This document shows positions 45,946 to 56,164 of a stretch of 64,000 bases of DNA, one piece after another; the first letter of the stretch is position 1, and every line of letters starts with the position of its first letter. Below the pieces are notes generated by a model. That model was given only the letters and a program-made list of their open reading frames with translations. It was not told where the DNA came from and ran no database searches. Position numbers and translations under genes: made by a program. Where the stretch lies: contig NZ_JAOARO010000088.1 of assembly GCF_025211055.1 (NCBI RefSeq), positions 124,001-188,000 of the forward strand. Direction: 5' to 3'. Origin of the DNA: Vallitalea sp. (lineage in GTDB: Bacteria > Bacillota > Clostridia > Lachnospirales > Vallitaleaceae).

Positions 45946-46742
45946 AACAAAACATATTAGAAATTAGAGGATTAAAAGTAGGTGAAAAAAGAAAAGAAAA
46001 AAAATCTTTAATTGTTAAAGGTGTAGATTTAACACTTAGGGAAAATACAATTTGCTCATTAGTGGGTAAAAGTGGTAGTGGAAAAAGTTTGCTTGCAGCT
46101 TCTATTATGGGAATACTAGCAAGTAATCTGTATTCAGAAGGGGAAATACTTTATAGAAATAAAAAACTACTTGAATTACCTGAAGAACAATTAAATAGAA
46201 TTAGAGGAAAGAATATTGGAATTGTAATGCAAAACTGCTCTTGCTCATTAAATCCTCTAGTGAAAAATGGTAGACAGCTGTCTATAGTGCTAAAAGAACA
46301 TCTGTCAAAGAAGGAGAATAGAAGAAAGCAGGCAGAGGAACTATTACGTAGTGTCAGATTAGAAAATCCAAGATTAATATTGAATAGATATCCACATGAG
46401 CTAAGTGGTGGAATGAAGCAACGATTGTTGACTGCAATAGGTATTGGAGGGGCACCAGAATTGTTAATAATGGACGAACCTACAAAAGGTATGGATGTTA
46501 TTCTGAGAAATCAAATGGCAGATATGATTTACCAGTTACACAAAGAAACAAATGTAAGTATTCTGATGATTACTCATGATTTAGAATTAGCGTACAACAT
46601 TTCTCACGACTGTTATGTAATGAATGAAGGAAGAATTACTACTCATGGAGAAACAAAAACACTATTTGAAACTACCAATGATTGTACTTTAAATGATTTG
46701 CTAAATGCGCAGAAAATAATGACAGAATTTTTTGCGGTATAG
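45942..46742 (+). CDS. ABC transporter ATP-binding protein, OppD/NikD type
   Basis: A 266-residue ATPase. Walker A GKSGSGKS, signature LSGGMKQR, Walker B LLIMDEPTKG and the H-loop in MITHDLE are intact. The LNPL stretch (SCSLNPLVKNG) is typical of peptide/nickel importers. It overlaps the second permease by 4 bases (ATGA). It powers uptake together with the next ATPase. The C-terminal oligopeptide-transporter extension is short and lacks the cysteine-rich cluster found in some OppD proteins. Confidence 0.92.
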   Translation: MKQNILEIRGLKVGEKRKEKKSLIVKGVDLTLRENTICSLVGKSGSGKSLLAASIMGILASNLYSEGEILYRNKKLLELPEEQLNRIRGKNIGIVMQNCSCSLNPLVKNGRQLSIVLKEHLSKKENRRKQAEELLRSVRLENPRLILNRYPHELSGGMKQRLLTAIGIGGAPELLIMDEPTKGMDVILRNQMADMIYQLHKETNVSILMITHDLELAYNISHDCYVMNEGRITTHGETKTLFETTNDCTLNDLLNAQKIMTEFFAV

Positions 46743-46787
46743 GAATGGTAGATAGGCCTTTTTGTTGGTAAATAGGTGGAGGTATTT

Positions 46788-47564
46788 ATGCTGGAATTAA
46801 AAAATGTTAGTGTCCATATTAAAGAAGGATTTTTGAAGAAAAGAAAAATGATTATTAATAATATAGGATTTATTTTAAAAAATGAAGAAGCATTAGGTAT
46901 TATAGGAAAAAGTGGAAGTGGAAAAACAACTATAGCCAATGCAATTTTAGGGCTTATAAGAAACTCATCTGGAGATATTATAATAGATGGAAAATTGCAA
47001 TATCAGCAAAATCGTATGGAGCGTGCCAAAAAAGTACAGTTAGTTACTCAAAATCCAGACAGTAGCTTTGATTCTGATACAACAGTTATGAAGAGTCTTG
47101 TAGAAGTAATGAAAATCCATAAGTTAATAACATCTCAAGTTTCAGAAGAGAGTTTACTTAGCCCTCTGCTAAAAGATGTTGGGCTTGAATCTATTGATTT
47201 AAACAAATCACCTAATTGTTTTAGTGGTGGAGAATTACAAAGACTAAGTATTGTTAGAGCTTTACTAGTAAAACCTCAAATTATTATTTTAGATGAAGTA
47301 GAATCTATGCTTGACACAATTACTCGAATACAATTGTTTGAGACTATAAACAATCTTAGAAAGAAATATTCACTAAGTTATATTTATATAACTCATGATA
47401 TTAGAGTTCTACCAAAACTTGTAGATAACATATTAATTCTTAATTCTGGAAGGCAGGTAGACTATGGATCAGTAGAACTACTCTTAACTTCTGATAATTT
47501 ATACATAAAAGAACTTAGAGATAATATAATAATGAAGGTGATAAATAATGAACAAATTATATAA
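46788..47564 (+). CDS. ABC transporter ATP-binding protein, OppF/NikE type
   Basis: A 258-residue ATPase partner. Walker A GKSGSGKTT, signature FSGGELQR, Walker B IIILDEVES and ITHDIR are present. The Walker B is followed by MLD rather than SALD, still with the catalytic Glu. A GTG at 46776 opens the frame, but it lies inside the GGTGGAGG ribosome binding site, so ATG 46788 is chosen. It overlaps the next gene by 17 bases. It completes an Opp/Nik-type importer of one binding protein, two permeases and two ATPases. Confidence 0.9.
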   Translation: MLELKNVSVHIKEGFLKKRKMIINNIGFILKNEEALGIIGKSGSGKTTIANAILGLIRNSSGDIIIDGKLQYQQNRMERAKKVQLVTQNPDSSFDSDTTVMKSLVEVMKIHKLITSQVSEESLLSPLLKDVGLESIDLNKSPNCFSGGELQRLSIVRALLVKPQIIILDEVESMLDTITRIQLFETINNLRKKYSLSYIYITHDIRVLPKLVDNILILNSGRQVDYGSVELLLTSDNLYIKELRDNIIMKVINNEQII

Positions 47565-49290
47565 TATGCGTTTTCTGCTAAAACTGGCAGGAAATAAAAA
47601 AAAATCATTAATAGCAAGTATAATATTAAGTGTAATCAGCTCTGTTCTTGCTACACTTATTTATTTCATGCTATATAAAGTTATTGTTACACTTATAGAT
47701 ACTAAAATTCAATATGAATACCTCTGGAACATAAGTAAATATATCACTATTTTTGTTATTGTTAATATTGTAGCTAGTGTTCTGTCGGGTATATTGTCTC
47801 ATATTGCTGCATTTAATATTCTTTATGAAGTAAGGATTAGAGTATGTAATCATCTTCCTAAGCTTAATATGGGCTTTTTTAATAAAAATACTATAGGAGA
47901 AATAAAAAAAACAGTCAATGAAGATGTTGAGAAGCTAGAGTTATTTATAGCTCATCAACTTCCAGACTTAGTAACAGCCATGATTTCACCAGTTTTTATT
48001 ATTAGTATTATGATCTACTTTAATCTAGTTCTTGGTATTATTATGATTATTCCAGTAATACTTGCGTTAATTTCACAAAAACAGACATACAAACAATATA
48101 GCAAGAATATGACAAAATATAATTGTTTTCAGAGAAAAATGAACACAGCTATTATTCAATATGTAAAAGGAATGAATGTTTTTAAAGCGTTTAATATTTC
48201 GTCAGTTTCTTTTAATCAGTTTAATGATTCTGTAAAAGATCATTATGATTTTTGGATGAAGACAACTAAAGAATCTATGCCCTTTTATGTCAATTATCTA
48301 TTATTACTAGAATCTGGTACACTTTTTTCTGTTCCTATAGGTGGTTACATGTTAGTTAAAGGCTATATTGAATTTGCAGCATTTTTATTAATTATGCTTC
48401 TTAGTATTATTTTGTTCGAATCATTTAAGTCTTTAATGAGCCTATCTCAAGAATTAAATATATTACTAGAAGGGGTAGGGAATATTAGAAAGCTTATTGA
48501 AACTCCAATTTTAGAAGATGGAAATATGGAGTTACCAATAGATGCTAGTCATGAGTTCACTTTTAAAAACGTAAGTTTTTCATATGAAAAAGCTGAAGTT
48601 ATTAAAAATCTTAATTTCATAGCGAAAAACAATTCAATAACTGCATTGGTTGGTGCTTCAGGTTCTGGTAAAACAACTATCACACAGCTTATTGGTAGAT
48701 TCTTTGATATACAGAAAGGAACTATTTCCATTGGTGGAATTAATATTAAAAAGTTATCAACAAAATGTCTAATGAATAATATAGCTTATGTTTTTCAAGA
48801 GGTTTATTTAATCAAAGATACTATTTATGAAAATATTAGAATGGGAATGGATAGAACAGAAGAAGAAATTATAAAGGCGGCCCAAAAAGCACAAATACAT
48901 GATTATATTATATCTTTGCCTAATGGATATAATACAAAAATAGGTAATGGAGGTATTAAGCTTAGTATGGGAGAGGCACAAAGAGTATCTATAGCACGGT
49001 GTATTTTAAAAAATTCTCCCATCGTTGTTTTGGATGAGGTAACAGCCTACGCTGATTTAGAAAATGAGAGAAAACTTCAACTAGCATTGGATGAACTATT
49101 AAGGGATAAGACTGCTATTATTATTGCTCATCGACTTTATACAATTGTAAATGTAGATGAAATAATAGTTTTAGAAGAAGGAAGAATAGTAGAACAAGGA
49201 ACTCATAATGTTTTATTTAATAAGAATGGGGTATATAGAGAAATGTGGGATAATTATATGATGGAGGATAGCTTATGTATAAAAATATAA
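47548..49290 (+). CDS. ABC half-transporter 1 (exporter fold, YbtP/IrtA-like)
   Basis: A 580-residue protein with six membrane helices (residues ~15-300) followed by an ATPase domain (~335-575). Walker A is VGASGSGKTT, the signature is altered to LSMGEAQR, Walker B is VVLDEVTA, and the D-loop reads AYAD instead of SALD. Such changed D-loops occur in YbtP/YbtQ and related half-transporters that import metallophores despite an exporter fold. It probably pairs with the next gene product. AAGGTGA precedes the ATG; it overlaps both neighbours. The direction of transport and substrate are inferred from context. Confidence 0.87.
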   Translation: MNKLYNMRFLLKLAGNKKKSLIASIILSVISSVLATLIYFMLYKVIVTLIDTKIQYEYLWNISKYITIFVIVNIVASVLSGILSHIAAFNILYEVRIRVCNHLPKLNMGFFNKNTIGEIKKTVNEDVEKLELFIAHQLPDLVTAMISPVFIISIMIYFNLVLGIIMIIPVILALISQKQTYKQYSKNMTKYNCFQRKMNTAIIQYVKGMNVFKAFNISSVSFNQFNDSVKDHYDFWMKTTKESMPFYVNYLLLLESGTLFSVPIGGYMLVKGYIEFAAFLLIMLLSIILFESFKSLMSLSQELNILLEGVGNIRKLIETPILEDGNMELPIDASHEFTFKNVSFSYEKAEVIKNLNFIAKNNSITALVGASGSGKTTITQLIGRFFDIQKGTISIGGINIKKLSTKCLMNNIAYVFQEVYLIKDTIYENIRMGMDRTEEEIIKAAQKAQIHDYIISLPNGYNTKIGNGGIKLSMGEAQRVSIARCILKNSPIVVLDEVTAYADLENERKLQLALDELLRDKTAIIIAHRLYTIVNVDEIIVLEEGRIVEQGTHNVLFNKNGVYREMWDNYMMEDSLCIKI

Positions 49291-51002
49291 AGAGATTGTT
49301 AGGTTCTTACTATTATGACTATAAAAAAACAGTTTACTTATCTATTTGCGATATTTTTATAGGTGCTATTCCTCTTATAATTATGATGTATATTATGGTT
49401 AAATCTATTGATCAACATAATTTATCTGTTGTGCAAATAGCTATTTATACTTGCGTATTGCTTAGCTGTTTTATAATTAGAAAAATTTTTTTGCAGAAAA
49501 ATATATATAAACTCCAAAGAATTGGTTGTTTAGCTATAAAGGATTTGCGTATTAAGATAGGTGACCACCTACAAAAAATCAATTTGGGGTATTTCAATCA
49601 AAAAAGTTGTGGACATCTAATAGGGACCCTTACAACTGAATTACATGATTTAGAAGTTATTCTAACACATCATATTTCAGAGATTTTTAAAATATCATTA
49701 CTGGGAATTCTATTAACAGTTTTCGCATTTCTTATAAGTCCTTATTTGGCATTTTTTCAACTTGCATTAATAGCCATAGCAATTACTATTGTGGTAGTGG
49801 GAATGAAGAAGATTGTAATAGAAGGTAAAAAAAATAAAATGGCAGTGGAAGGTTTAGTTTCTCACGTTATTGAATATATTGAAGGAATTCGGTTGTTCAA
49901 ATCTTTTGGCGTTGTAGGAACAAATTTCACACGATTAAAAAAGTCGTTATCAGATCTTAAAAAAAGTAACATCAAAACAGAGTTTGCATTAACTCCAAAT
50001 ATTTTTATTTCACGTATATTGATAGATTTATCCTTTCCTATGTTTATAATATTGGGGATTAGAAAATTAACTTTTGGAGAGATTAGTACAGTTTCTTTTA
50101 TTTCTTTTATTATGATAAATATTACACTTTCAAGTATATTAAAAGCAGGGCTACCTAAATATGTTTTACTAAGGTATTTAACTCTGTCAATAGAGAATTT
50201 AATAGGAGTAGAAAATCAAGAAGAAATGTCTTATTCAGAAAATAAAGTAAAAATATCCTCCTATGATATAGAGTTTAAAAATGTGACGTTTTCTTATGAA
50301 AAGAATATTCCTGTTTTACAAAACATTAACTTTATTGCTAGAAATGGGAAAACAACAGCTCTAATTGGACCTTCTGGAAGTGGAAAAACCACTATTACTA
50401 ATTTAATTGCTAGGTTTTGGGATCCTCAGAAAGGTTCAGTGATCATTGGAAATAGAGATATTAGAGATATTAATCCTAATGAACTGTTAAAAAATATTAG
50501 TATGGTTTTTCAAGATGTCTATCTTTTACAAGATACAGTCTATGAAAATATTCGAATTGGTAATTTGAATTCAGAAAAAAAGGATGTGATAAAAGCAGCA
50601 AAAGCAGCTAATTGTCACAATTTCATTATGAAAATGGAAAATGGATATGACACAATTATAGGTGAAGGTGGATTTACCCTATCTGCTGGAGAAAGACAGA
50701 GAATTTCTATTGCAAGAGCATTATTAAAGAATGCACCAATTGTTTTATTAGATGAAGCGACTGCATCTTTAGATGCAGATAATGAAATTGAGATTAAGAA
50801 TGCTATTAACCATCTTACTAATAATAAAACAGTTATTGTAATAGCACATAGATTGAATTCAATACAAGATGCTGACAAAATAATTGTTTTAAAAGATGGT
50901 AAGATTGTTGAGTGGGGTAATCATAATAATCTAATTAAAAATCAAAAGTGGTATTATGATATGTATAACCAAATGCAGATTTCAAAGGAGTGGCAAGTAT
51001 GA
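49275..51002 (+). CDS. ABC half-transporter 2 (exporter fold)
   Basis: A 575-residue half-transporter: six membrane helices, then an ATPase domain with canonical motifs (Walker A GPSGSGKTT, signature LSAGERQR, Walker B IVLLDEATASLD, H-loop IAHRLN). It overlaps its upstream partner by 16 bases and the next start by 4, which points to coupled synthesis. Being canonical where the preceding protein is altered suggests a heterodimer with one changed and one standard ATPase half. GGAGGA precedes the ATG. Confidence 0.88.
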   Translation: MYKNIKRLLGSYYYDYKKTVYLSICDIFIGAIPLIIMMYIMVKSIDQHNLSVVQIAIYTCVLLSCFIIRKIFLQKNIYKLQRIGCLAIKDLRIKIGDHLQKINLGYFNQKSCGHLIGTLTTELHDLEVILTHHISEIFKISLLGILLTVFAFLISPYLAFFQLALIAIAITIVVVGMKKIVIEGKKNKMAVEGLVSHVIEYIEGIRLFKSFGVVGTNFTRLKKSLSDLKKSNIKTEFALTPNIFISRILIDLSFPMFIILGIRKLTFGEISTVSFISFIMINITLSSILKAGLPKYVLLRYLTLSIENLIGVENQEEMSYSENKVKISSYDIEFKNVTFSYEKNIPVLQNINFIARNGKTTALIGPSGSGKTTITNLIARFWDPQKGSVIIGNRDIRDINPNELLKNISMVFQDVYLLQDTVYENIRIGNLNSEKKDVIKAAKAANCHNFIMKMENGYDTIIGEGGFTLSAGERQRISIARALLKNAPIVLLDEATASLDADNEIEIKNAINHLTNNKTVIVIAHRLNSIQDADKIIVLKDGKIVEWGNHNNLIKNQKWYYDMYNQMQISKEWQV

Positions 51003-52810
51003 AAAATAAAGTGATTAATAATGGATTAAGAAGGTTAATAGAAATAGCAACAATAAAGAAGAAAACGGTAATAGCTGCAATTACCTTATTAATTTTATCA
51101 GCTTTAGCTTCTTTTTTACCTTATATCTCAATATATTGCATAGCTTCTGAGATATTAAAAACATTTAGCAGTACTTTGGTTGCCCTCAACACAGAAAAAA
51201 TCTATAAATTCGTATGGTTACTTATCATCGGAGGCGTAATTAATATACTTAGTTATTTTGCGGCACTGTGTTTATTGCACAAAGCTGCATTTGAAGCAAT
51301 TTATAAAATGAAAATAGATGTATTAAAACATTTTACTAGATTACCTCTTGGCTTTTCAATACGAATGGGTAGTGGAAATATTAGAAAAATTCTTGATGAA
51401 GATATTGGTAATACAGAAGAGTTTTTGGCACATCAATTTCCAGATTTAATATACACTCTTGCATCTTGTGTAATAACAATTATAATTCTTATTTGCGTTG
51501 ATTGGAGATATGGTGCTGTTTGTTTGGTTACTATTGGGATTGGCATATATATACTTGGATTAGCATTTAGAACAGATTCTGCTAAGAAGCATATGCAAGA
51601 TGTATTCAAAGCCAATGCTGAAATGAATAACTTAGCTGTTGAATATGTAAGAGGAATTTCTGTGTTAAAATTATTTAACACTACATTGGTCACCTTTGAA
51701 AAATTTTATGACGTTATAAAAAGATATACAAAATCGGCAATTGAATATACTTTAAAGCTAGAAAAAACAATAGCTGCATATACGGTGTTGATCCATAACA
51801 TATATCTTTTTATGCTACCTATTATTATTTTTCTTGGACGTAGTACAAATGATTATAACGTATTTGCATCAAAAACCGTGTTTTATATCGTTGTTGCACC
51901 AGCAATAACAGTAACAATGCTAAAAATTGTTCATCTTGTTTCAAAAACCTTTCAGATTCAATATGGTATACATAATATGGATAAGGTACTACAAGAGCCA
52001 ATTATTAAACAGGTATCATCTGCAAAAGAGATTTTGATAAATTCTTATGATATAGAATTTAAGAACGTAACATTTAATTATGATAATAATAATAAAACCC
52101 CAGCATTAAATAACATAAGTTTTATATCAAAAAGCAATAAAGTTACAGCAATTGTAGGAGCATCAGGAAGTGGGAAAACCACTATTGCTCACTTAATACC
52201 AAGGTTCTATGACGTTCAATATGGAAAGATTATGATAGGAGGAATAGATATACGACATATTGATTTGAATAAATTAATGACTCTAGTAGGTTTTGTTTTT
52301 CAAGACGATTATTTATTCAAAAAAAGTATACGAGATAATATTGGTATGGGACGTGAAGGTGCTACAGATGATGAAATTATTACTGCTGCTAAAAGTGCTT
52401 ACTGCCATGAATTTATTACTAAACTTCCACAAGGATATGATACAATTATTGGTAGCAAAAATGTACATTTATCTGGTGGAGAGAGACAAAGGATTTCTAT
52501 TGCAAGAGCTATATTGCAAGATAGCCCTATTATTATATTAGATGAGGCAACAGCATTTAATGATGCCGAAAATGAATATCTAATTCAAAAATCTTTTAAT
52601 AAACTGTTAGAAAATAAAACAGTAATTATGATTGCACATCGCTTAAACACAGTAAAAAATGCAGATCAAATTATTGTTATGGATAAGGGAAAGATTGTAG
52701 AAGTTGGAGTACATAATGATCTGATAGAAAATAAGGAAATCTATTATTCTATGTGGGAAACTTATAGCCAGGCACAGTTATGGCGTATTGGAGGTAAGGA
52801 AAATGAATGA
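50999..52810 (+). CDS. ABC half-transporter 3 (exporter fold, YbtP/IrtA-like)
   Basis: A 603-residue half-transporter. Six membrane helices lead to an ATPase with Walker A GASGSGKTT, signature LSGGERQR and Walker B IIILDEATA, but a D-loop FND in place of SALD, like half-transporter 1. GTG 50990 could open the frame, yet AAGGAG at 50985-50990 fits ATG 50999, which also overlaps the preceding stop (ATGA). It probably pairs with the fourth half-transporter. The substrate is unknown. Confidence 0.88.
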   Translation: MKNKVINNGLRRLIEIATIKKKTVIAAITLLILSALASFLPYISIYCIASEILKTFSSTLVALNTEKIYKFVWLLIIGGVINILSYFAALCLLHKAAFEAIYKMKIDVLKHFTRLPLGFSIRMGSGNIRKILDEDIGNTEEFLAHQFPDLIYTLASCVITIIILICVDWRYGAVCLVTIGIGIYILGLAFRTDSAKKHMQDVFKANAEMNNLAVEYVRGISVLKLFNTTLVTFEKFYDVIKRYTKSAIEYTLKLEKTIAAYTVLIHNIYLFMLPIIIFLGRSTNDYNVFASKTVFYIVVAPAITVTMLKIVHLVSKTFQIQYGIHNMDKVLQEPIIKQVSSAKEILINSYDIEFKNVTFNYDNNNKTPALNNISFISKSNKVTAIVGASGSGKTTIAHLIPRFYDVQYGKIMIGGIDIRHIDLNKLMTLVGFVFQDDYLFKKSIRDNIGMGREGATDDEIITAAKSAYCHEFITKLPQGYDTIIGSKNVHLSGGERQRISIARAILQDSPIIILDEATAFNDAENEYLIQKSFNKLLENKTVIMIAHRLNTVKNADQIIVMDKGKIVEVGVHNDLIENKEIYYSMWETYSQAQLWRIGGKENE

Positions 52811-54548
52811 AATCAAGAAATTGCTTTATATATCAGATATTGACACAACTAAGCTGAAAAAAGCTGTACTTGCAGGTGTTATATCAAATATACTTTTTAT
52901 GATACCTATTATTGTTTCAATTGAGGTATTTATAGAAATTATAAAACCCTTATCAGGAGAAGATGTTTCGTGGAATAGGATATGGCTACTTTTCTTAATT
53001 GGTATACTAGTAACTGTTTTAATGTTTTTGGCATCTATTTATGAACATAGAAAATCTTATGTTGCTTCTTATTCAGAGGCTGAAAGTTACAGAATTAAAG
53101 TTGCTGAACACTTACGAAAGCTACCTATGAGTTTTTTTAATATGAAAGATTTATCAGAAATAACAACCAATATTATGGGAGATTGTGCTTCTATTGAAAC
53201 GGTTCTTAGTCATATTTTGCCTCAAATAATAGCAACAACTATATCTACTATGCTTATAAGTGTATGTCTTTTAATCATTGATTGGCGATTAGCTCTTTGT
53301 GTGATTATAACTATACCAACATCTATAATTGTTATATGGACTAGTAGAAGAATTCATAAAAATTGGGTAAAGAAATTAACTAACTTAAAACTTGAACAAG
53401 AAGAAGCTATTCAAGAATATATTGAAGGAATTAAGGTTGTTAAATCTTGTAGAACTTCAGAAAAGAATTTCAAGTATATAGTTACTATTCTTACCTCTAT
53501 GAAAAATATGCAGTTAAAAGGTGAAATTATAACAGGGTCATTTTTCTCAGGAGCTCAGATCATTTTGCAATTTGGTACTGGAATTACAATTTTTGTTGGA
53601 GCTATGCTTTATATAAATGGACGTGTTAATCTCATTCCTATTTTACTTTTTTGCTTGCTATCTATTAGAATATATGGACCGATTTTAGTTCAAATTGTTT
53701 CTTTGGCAGAATTGATGTATTATAGATTTGCCACTGAGAGGATGCGAAAGTTACTATTAACTGACATAACTTCTGGAGATAAAACACCACCACTTTCTGA
53801 TTTTAACATATATGTAGAAGACATATGTTTTGCTTATGCAGAGGAAACTATAATTGATCATGTGACAATACCTTTTTGTGCCAATCAAATAACCGCAATA
53901 GTTGGACCATCTGGTTGTGGAAAGAGCACACTTATAAAATTGATTGCTAGATTTTTTGATGTAGATAATGGGAAAATTCTTATTGGTAAAAATGATATAA
54001 GGGAAATGAAGCCTGAACATCTTATGAAATATATTAGTATGGTTTTTCAAGATGTGGTTCTATTTAATGATACTGTATATAATAATATAAAAATAGGTAA
54101 TAAAAATGCTTCAGAGGAAGAAATTATAGAAGCCGCAAAATTAGCTGGCTGTGATAGTTTCATAGATAACTTACCTAATGGATATAATACATTGCTTGGA
54201 GAAAATGGTAGTAAACTTTCTGGTGGCGAAAGACAAAGAATTTCTATTGCAAGAGCCTTACTCAAAAATGCTCCAATTGTTATTTTGGATGAGGCAACAT
54301 CTTCTTTAGATCCAAAAAATGAAAGTATAGTTCACAAAGGAATTTCTAAACTTATACAAGGAAAGACTGTTATTGTTATAGCTCATAAATTACGTACTAT
54401 AGAAAATGTGGATAAGATAGTCGTTCTAAGTGATGGTAAGGTTGAGGAAATGGGCAGACATAAGGATTTAATAAGAAATAACGGATTATATAAGAAATTA
54501 TATGATTTACAAAATATGAGCTCAAAGTGGAGCGTAATTTCTAAATAA
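52803..54548 (+). CDS. ABC half-transporter 4 (exporter fold)
   Basis: A 581-residue half-transporter with six membrane helices and a fully canonical ATPase domain (Walker A GPSGCGKST, signature LSGGERQR, Walker B IVILDEATSSLD, H-loop IAHKLR). A TTG at 52788 would extend it, but that lies in the GGAGG ribosome binding site; ATG 52803 is chosen. It overlaps half-transporter 3 by 8 bases and ends the operon. Order 1-2-3-4, altered-canonical-altered-canonical, suggests two heterodimers. Confidence 0.88.
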   Translation: MNEIKKLLYISDIDTTKLKKAVLAGVISNILFMIPIIVSIEVFIEIIKPLSGEDVSWNRIWLLFLIGILVTVLMFLASIYEHRKSYVASYSEAESYRIKVAEHLRKLPMSFFNMKDLSEITTNIMGDCASIETVLSHILPQIIATTISTMLISVCLLIIDWRLALCVIITIPTSIIVIWTSRRIHKNWVKKLTNLKLEQEEAIQEYIEGIKVVKSCRTSEKNFKYIVTILTSMKNMQLKGEIITGSFFSGAQIILQFGTGITIFVGAMLYINGRVNLIPILLFCLLSIRIYGPILVQIVSLAELMYYRFATERMRKLLLTDITSGDKTPPLSDFNIYVEDICFAYAEETIIDHVTIPFCANQITAIVGPSGCGKSTLIKLIARFFDVDNGKILIGKNDIREMKPEHLMKYISMVFQDVVLFNDTVYNNIKIGNKNASEEEIIEAAKLAGCDSFIDNLPNGYNTLLGENGSKLSGGERQRISIARALLKNAPIVILDEATSSLDPKNESIVHKGISKLIQGKTVIVIAHKLRTIENVDKIVVLSDGKVEEMGRHKDLIRNNGLYKKLYDLQNMSSKWSVISK

Positions 54549-54585
54549 AAAACCAAAACAAAAGAACCCTAATTAGTTACTCGTC

Positions 54586-54678
54586 CTATGATTATATCTT
54601 GATATAAATAAAGCATTAGCATTACATATATGTACAACATCTGTACATAATATATAAAGCTAATGCCTATAATCATAG
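54586..54678. terminator. Nested inverted repeats between convergent operons, including a tyrS terminator
   Basis: Three nested pairs are visible: CTATGATTATA (54586-54596) with TATAATCATAG (54668-54678), GCATTAGC (54613-54620) with GCTAATGC (54659-54666), and ATGTACA with TGTACAT inside. On the minus strand the middle hairpin is followed by TTTATTTAT, a fair intrinsic terminator for tyrS. The outer exact 11-bp pair is not needed for termination and resembles terminal repeats of a small non-autonomous element, but no target duplication is visible. Confidence 0.65.
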
Positions 54679-54715
54679 TAAAACGCTTAGTTATAATAAA
54701 CCTTTTAGTAGAATA

Positions 54716-55942
54716 TTAGATTTTAAATTGGTGGAAACCTTTTTTACCTTTTTTAATTAATAAGGTTCCATCTTCTTTGAAATCGTCTACTGTAATCATT
54801 CTATCTATTCCATCAACTTTAATATCATTTATCCTAACGCCACCTTGTTGAACCATACGACGTCCTTCAGAACGAGTAGGTACAAGTTTAGCTTTTATAA
54901 GAGCTGATATAATATCCATTCCTTCACCTTCAAATTCATCTTTTATGACTTCAGTAGTAGGGATGGAACCGCTCTTAGCACCGCCAGTAAATAATGATTT
55001 TGCTGCTTCCATAGCTTGTTTTGCAATTTCTTCACCATGAACTATTTTAGTGATTTCAAAAGCAAGAACTTCTTTGGCTTTATTTATTTCTGCGTCTTTT
55101 AATGCACCTAAACGTCTAACTTCATCCATAGGTAAAAATGTAAGAAGGCTAAGACATTCTTCAACTTTTGCATCTTCTACATTTCTCCAATATTGATAGA
55201 ATTCATAAGGTGTAGTTTTTGCTTTATCCAACCATACTGCACCTTTTTCAGTTTTACCCATTTTTTTACCTTCACTTGTAGTAAGAAGCTTGAAAGTCAT
55301 TCCAAATGCAGGTTTTTGCTCTTTACGTCTTATTAGCTCAACACCACCTAGAATATTTGACCATTGGTCGTTACCGCCTAATTGAAGAGCGCAGTTATAT
55401 TTTCTATTAAGTGCCAAAAAGTCATAAGACTGCATTAACATATAATTAAATTCTAAGAAAGTAAGCCCTTTTTCCATTCTGGATTTATAACATTCAGCTG
55501 TTAACATTCTATTAACTGAAAAATTAACCCCTATTTCACGTAAGAAATCAACATAGTTAAGATCAAGAAGCCAATCAGCATTATTAACCATAATTGCTTT
55601 ATCATCTTCAAAATCAATGAACTTAGATAATTGTTCTTTGAAACTTTCTGCATTACTATTTATTTGTTCTTTAGTCATCATTTTACGCATATCAGATTTA
55701 CCAGTTGGGTCACCAACCATTGTTGTTCCGCCACCAATAAGAATAATTGGTCTATGTCCAGCTCTTTGCATATGAGCCATTGCCATTACTGGTAAAAAGT
55801 GACCTACAGTTAAACTATCAGCAGTTGGATCAAATCCTATATAAAATGTGACTTTCTCATTCTCTAACAAATCTTTTATTTCTTTTTCATGGGTTGTTTG
55901 TTCAATAAACCCTCTTTCCATTAACACATCGTATGCGCTCAT
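54716..55942 (-). CDS. tyrS: Tyrosyl-tRNA synthetase
   Basis: A 408-residue class-I aminoacyl-tRNA synthetase that charges tRNA-Tyr. The HIGH-type motif is TVGHF near residue 45, the second signature is KKMGKT near 230, and the C-terminal S4 RNA-binding domain has [20 protein letters not shown]. The frame is open up to 56008, but AGGAGG just upstream of 55942 gives the standard start [11 protein letters not shown], and the promoter lies within the longer frame. No T-box leader is present, unusual but not unknown for a clostridial tyrS. Confidence 0.96.
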   Translation of the reverse strand: MSAYDVLMERGFIEQTTHEKEIKDLLENEKVTFYIGFDPTADSLTVGHFLPVMAMAHMQRAGHRPIILIGGGTTMVGDPTGKSDMRKMMTKEQINSNAESFKEQLSKFIDFEDDKAIMVNNADWLLDLNYVDFLREIGVNFSVNRMLTAECYKSRMEKGLTFLEFNYMLMQSYDFLALNRKYNCALQLGGNDQWSNILGGVELIRRKEQKPAFGMTFKLLTTSEGKKMGKTEKGAVWLDKAKTTPYEFYQYWRNVEDAKVEECLSLLTFLPMDEVRRLGALKDAEINKAKEVLAFEITKIVHGEEIAKQAMEAAKSLFTGGAKSGSIPTTEVIKDEFEGEGMDIISALIKAKLVPTRSEGRRMVQQGGVRINDIKVDGIDRMITVDDFKEDGTLLIKKGKKGFHQFKI

Positions 55943-55979
55943 TACGAACCTCCTAATGTTTCTTTTTTCAATATTTATA

Positions 55980-56008
55980 ATCCTATCATAAGTTATGTTA
56001 TGATTCAA
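55980..56008 (-). promoter_or_regulatory. Promoter of tyrS
   Basis: On the minus strand TTGAAT, a 17-bp spacer and TAGGAT preceded by TATGA. It is 38 bp before the start codon, leaving a short leader with no room for a T-box. Confidence 0.6.
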
Positions 56009-56164
56009 GTATTTTTATAATACACTATAACTCATAAAAGCTGTACTTTTGCATATATATAGATAAGGAAAGTTAAACAAGTTATCAAAAATGATAAGAA
56101 GAATTTTTTATTATAGTTCTATTATTGAATCTAAATAATTATTGTGATTAAAGGAGATGATTAG

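Noticed and set aside
46776..46787. GTG start for the OppF-like ATPase, and similar upstream GTG/TTG starts at 50990 and 52788
   Set aside because: In each case the alternative codon lies within or next to the purine-rich ribosome binding site, and an ATG follows at normal spacing.
55943..56164. T-box leader upstream of tyrS
   Set aside because: The promoter lies only 38 bp from the start codon, and no T-box sequence (AGGGTGGAACCGCG-like) is present on the minus strand.
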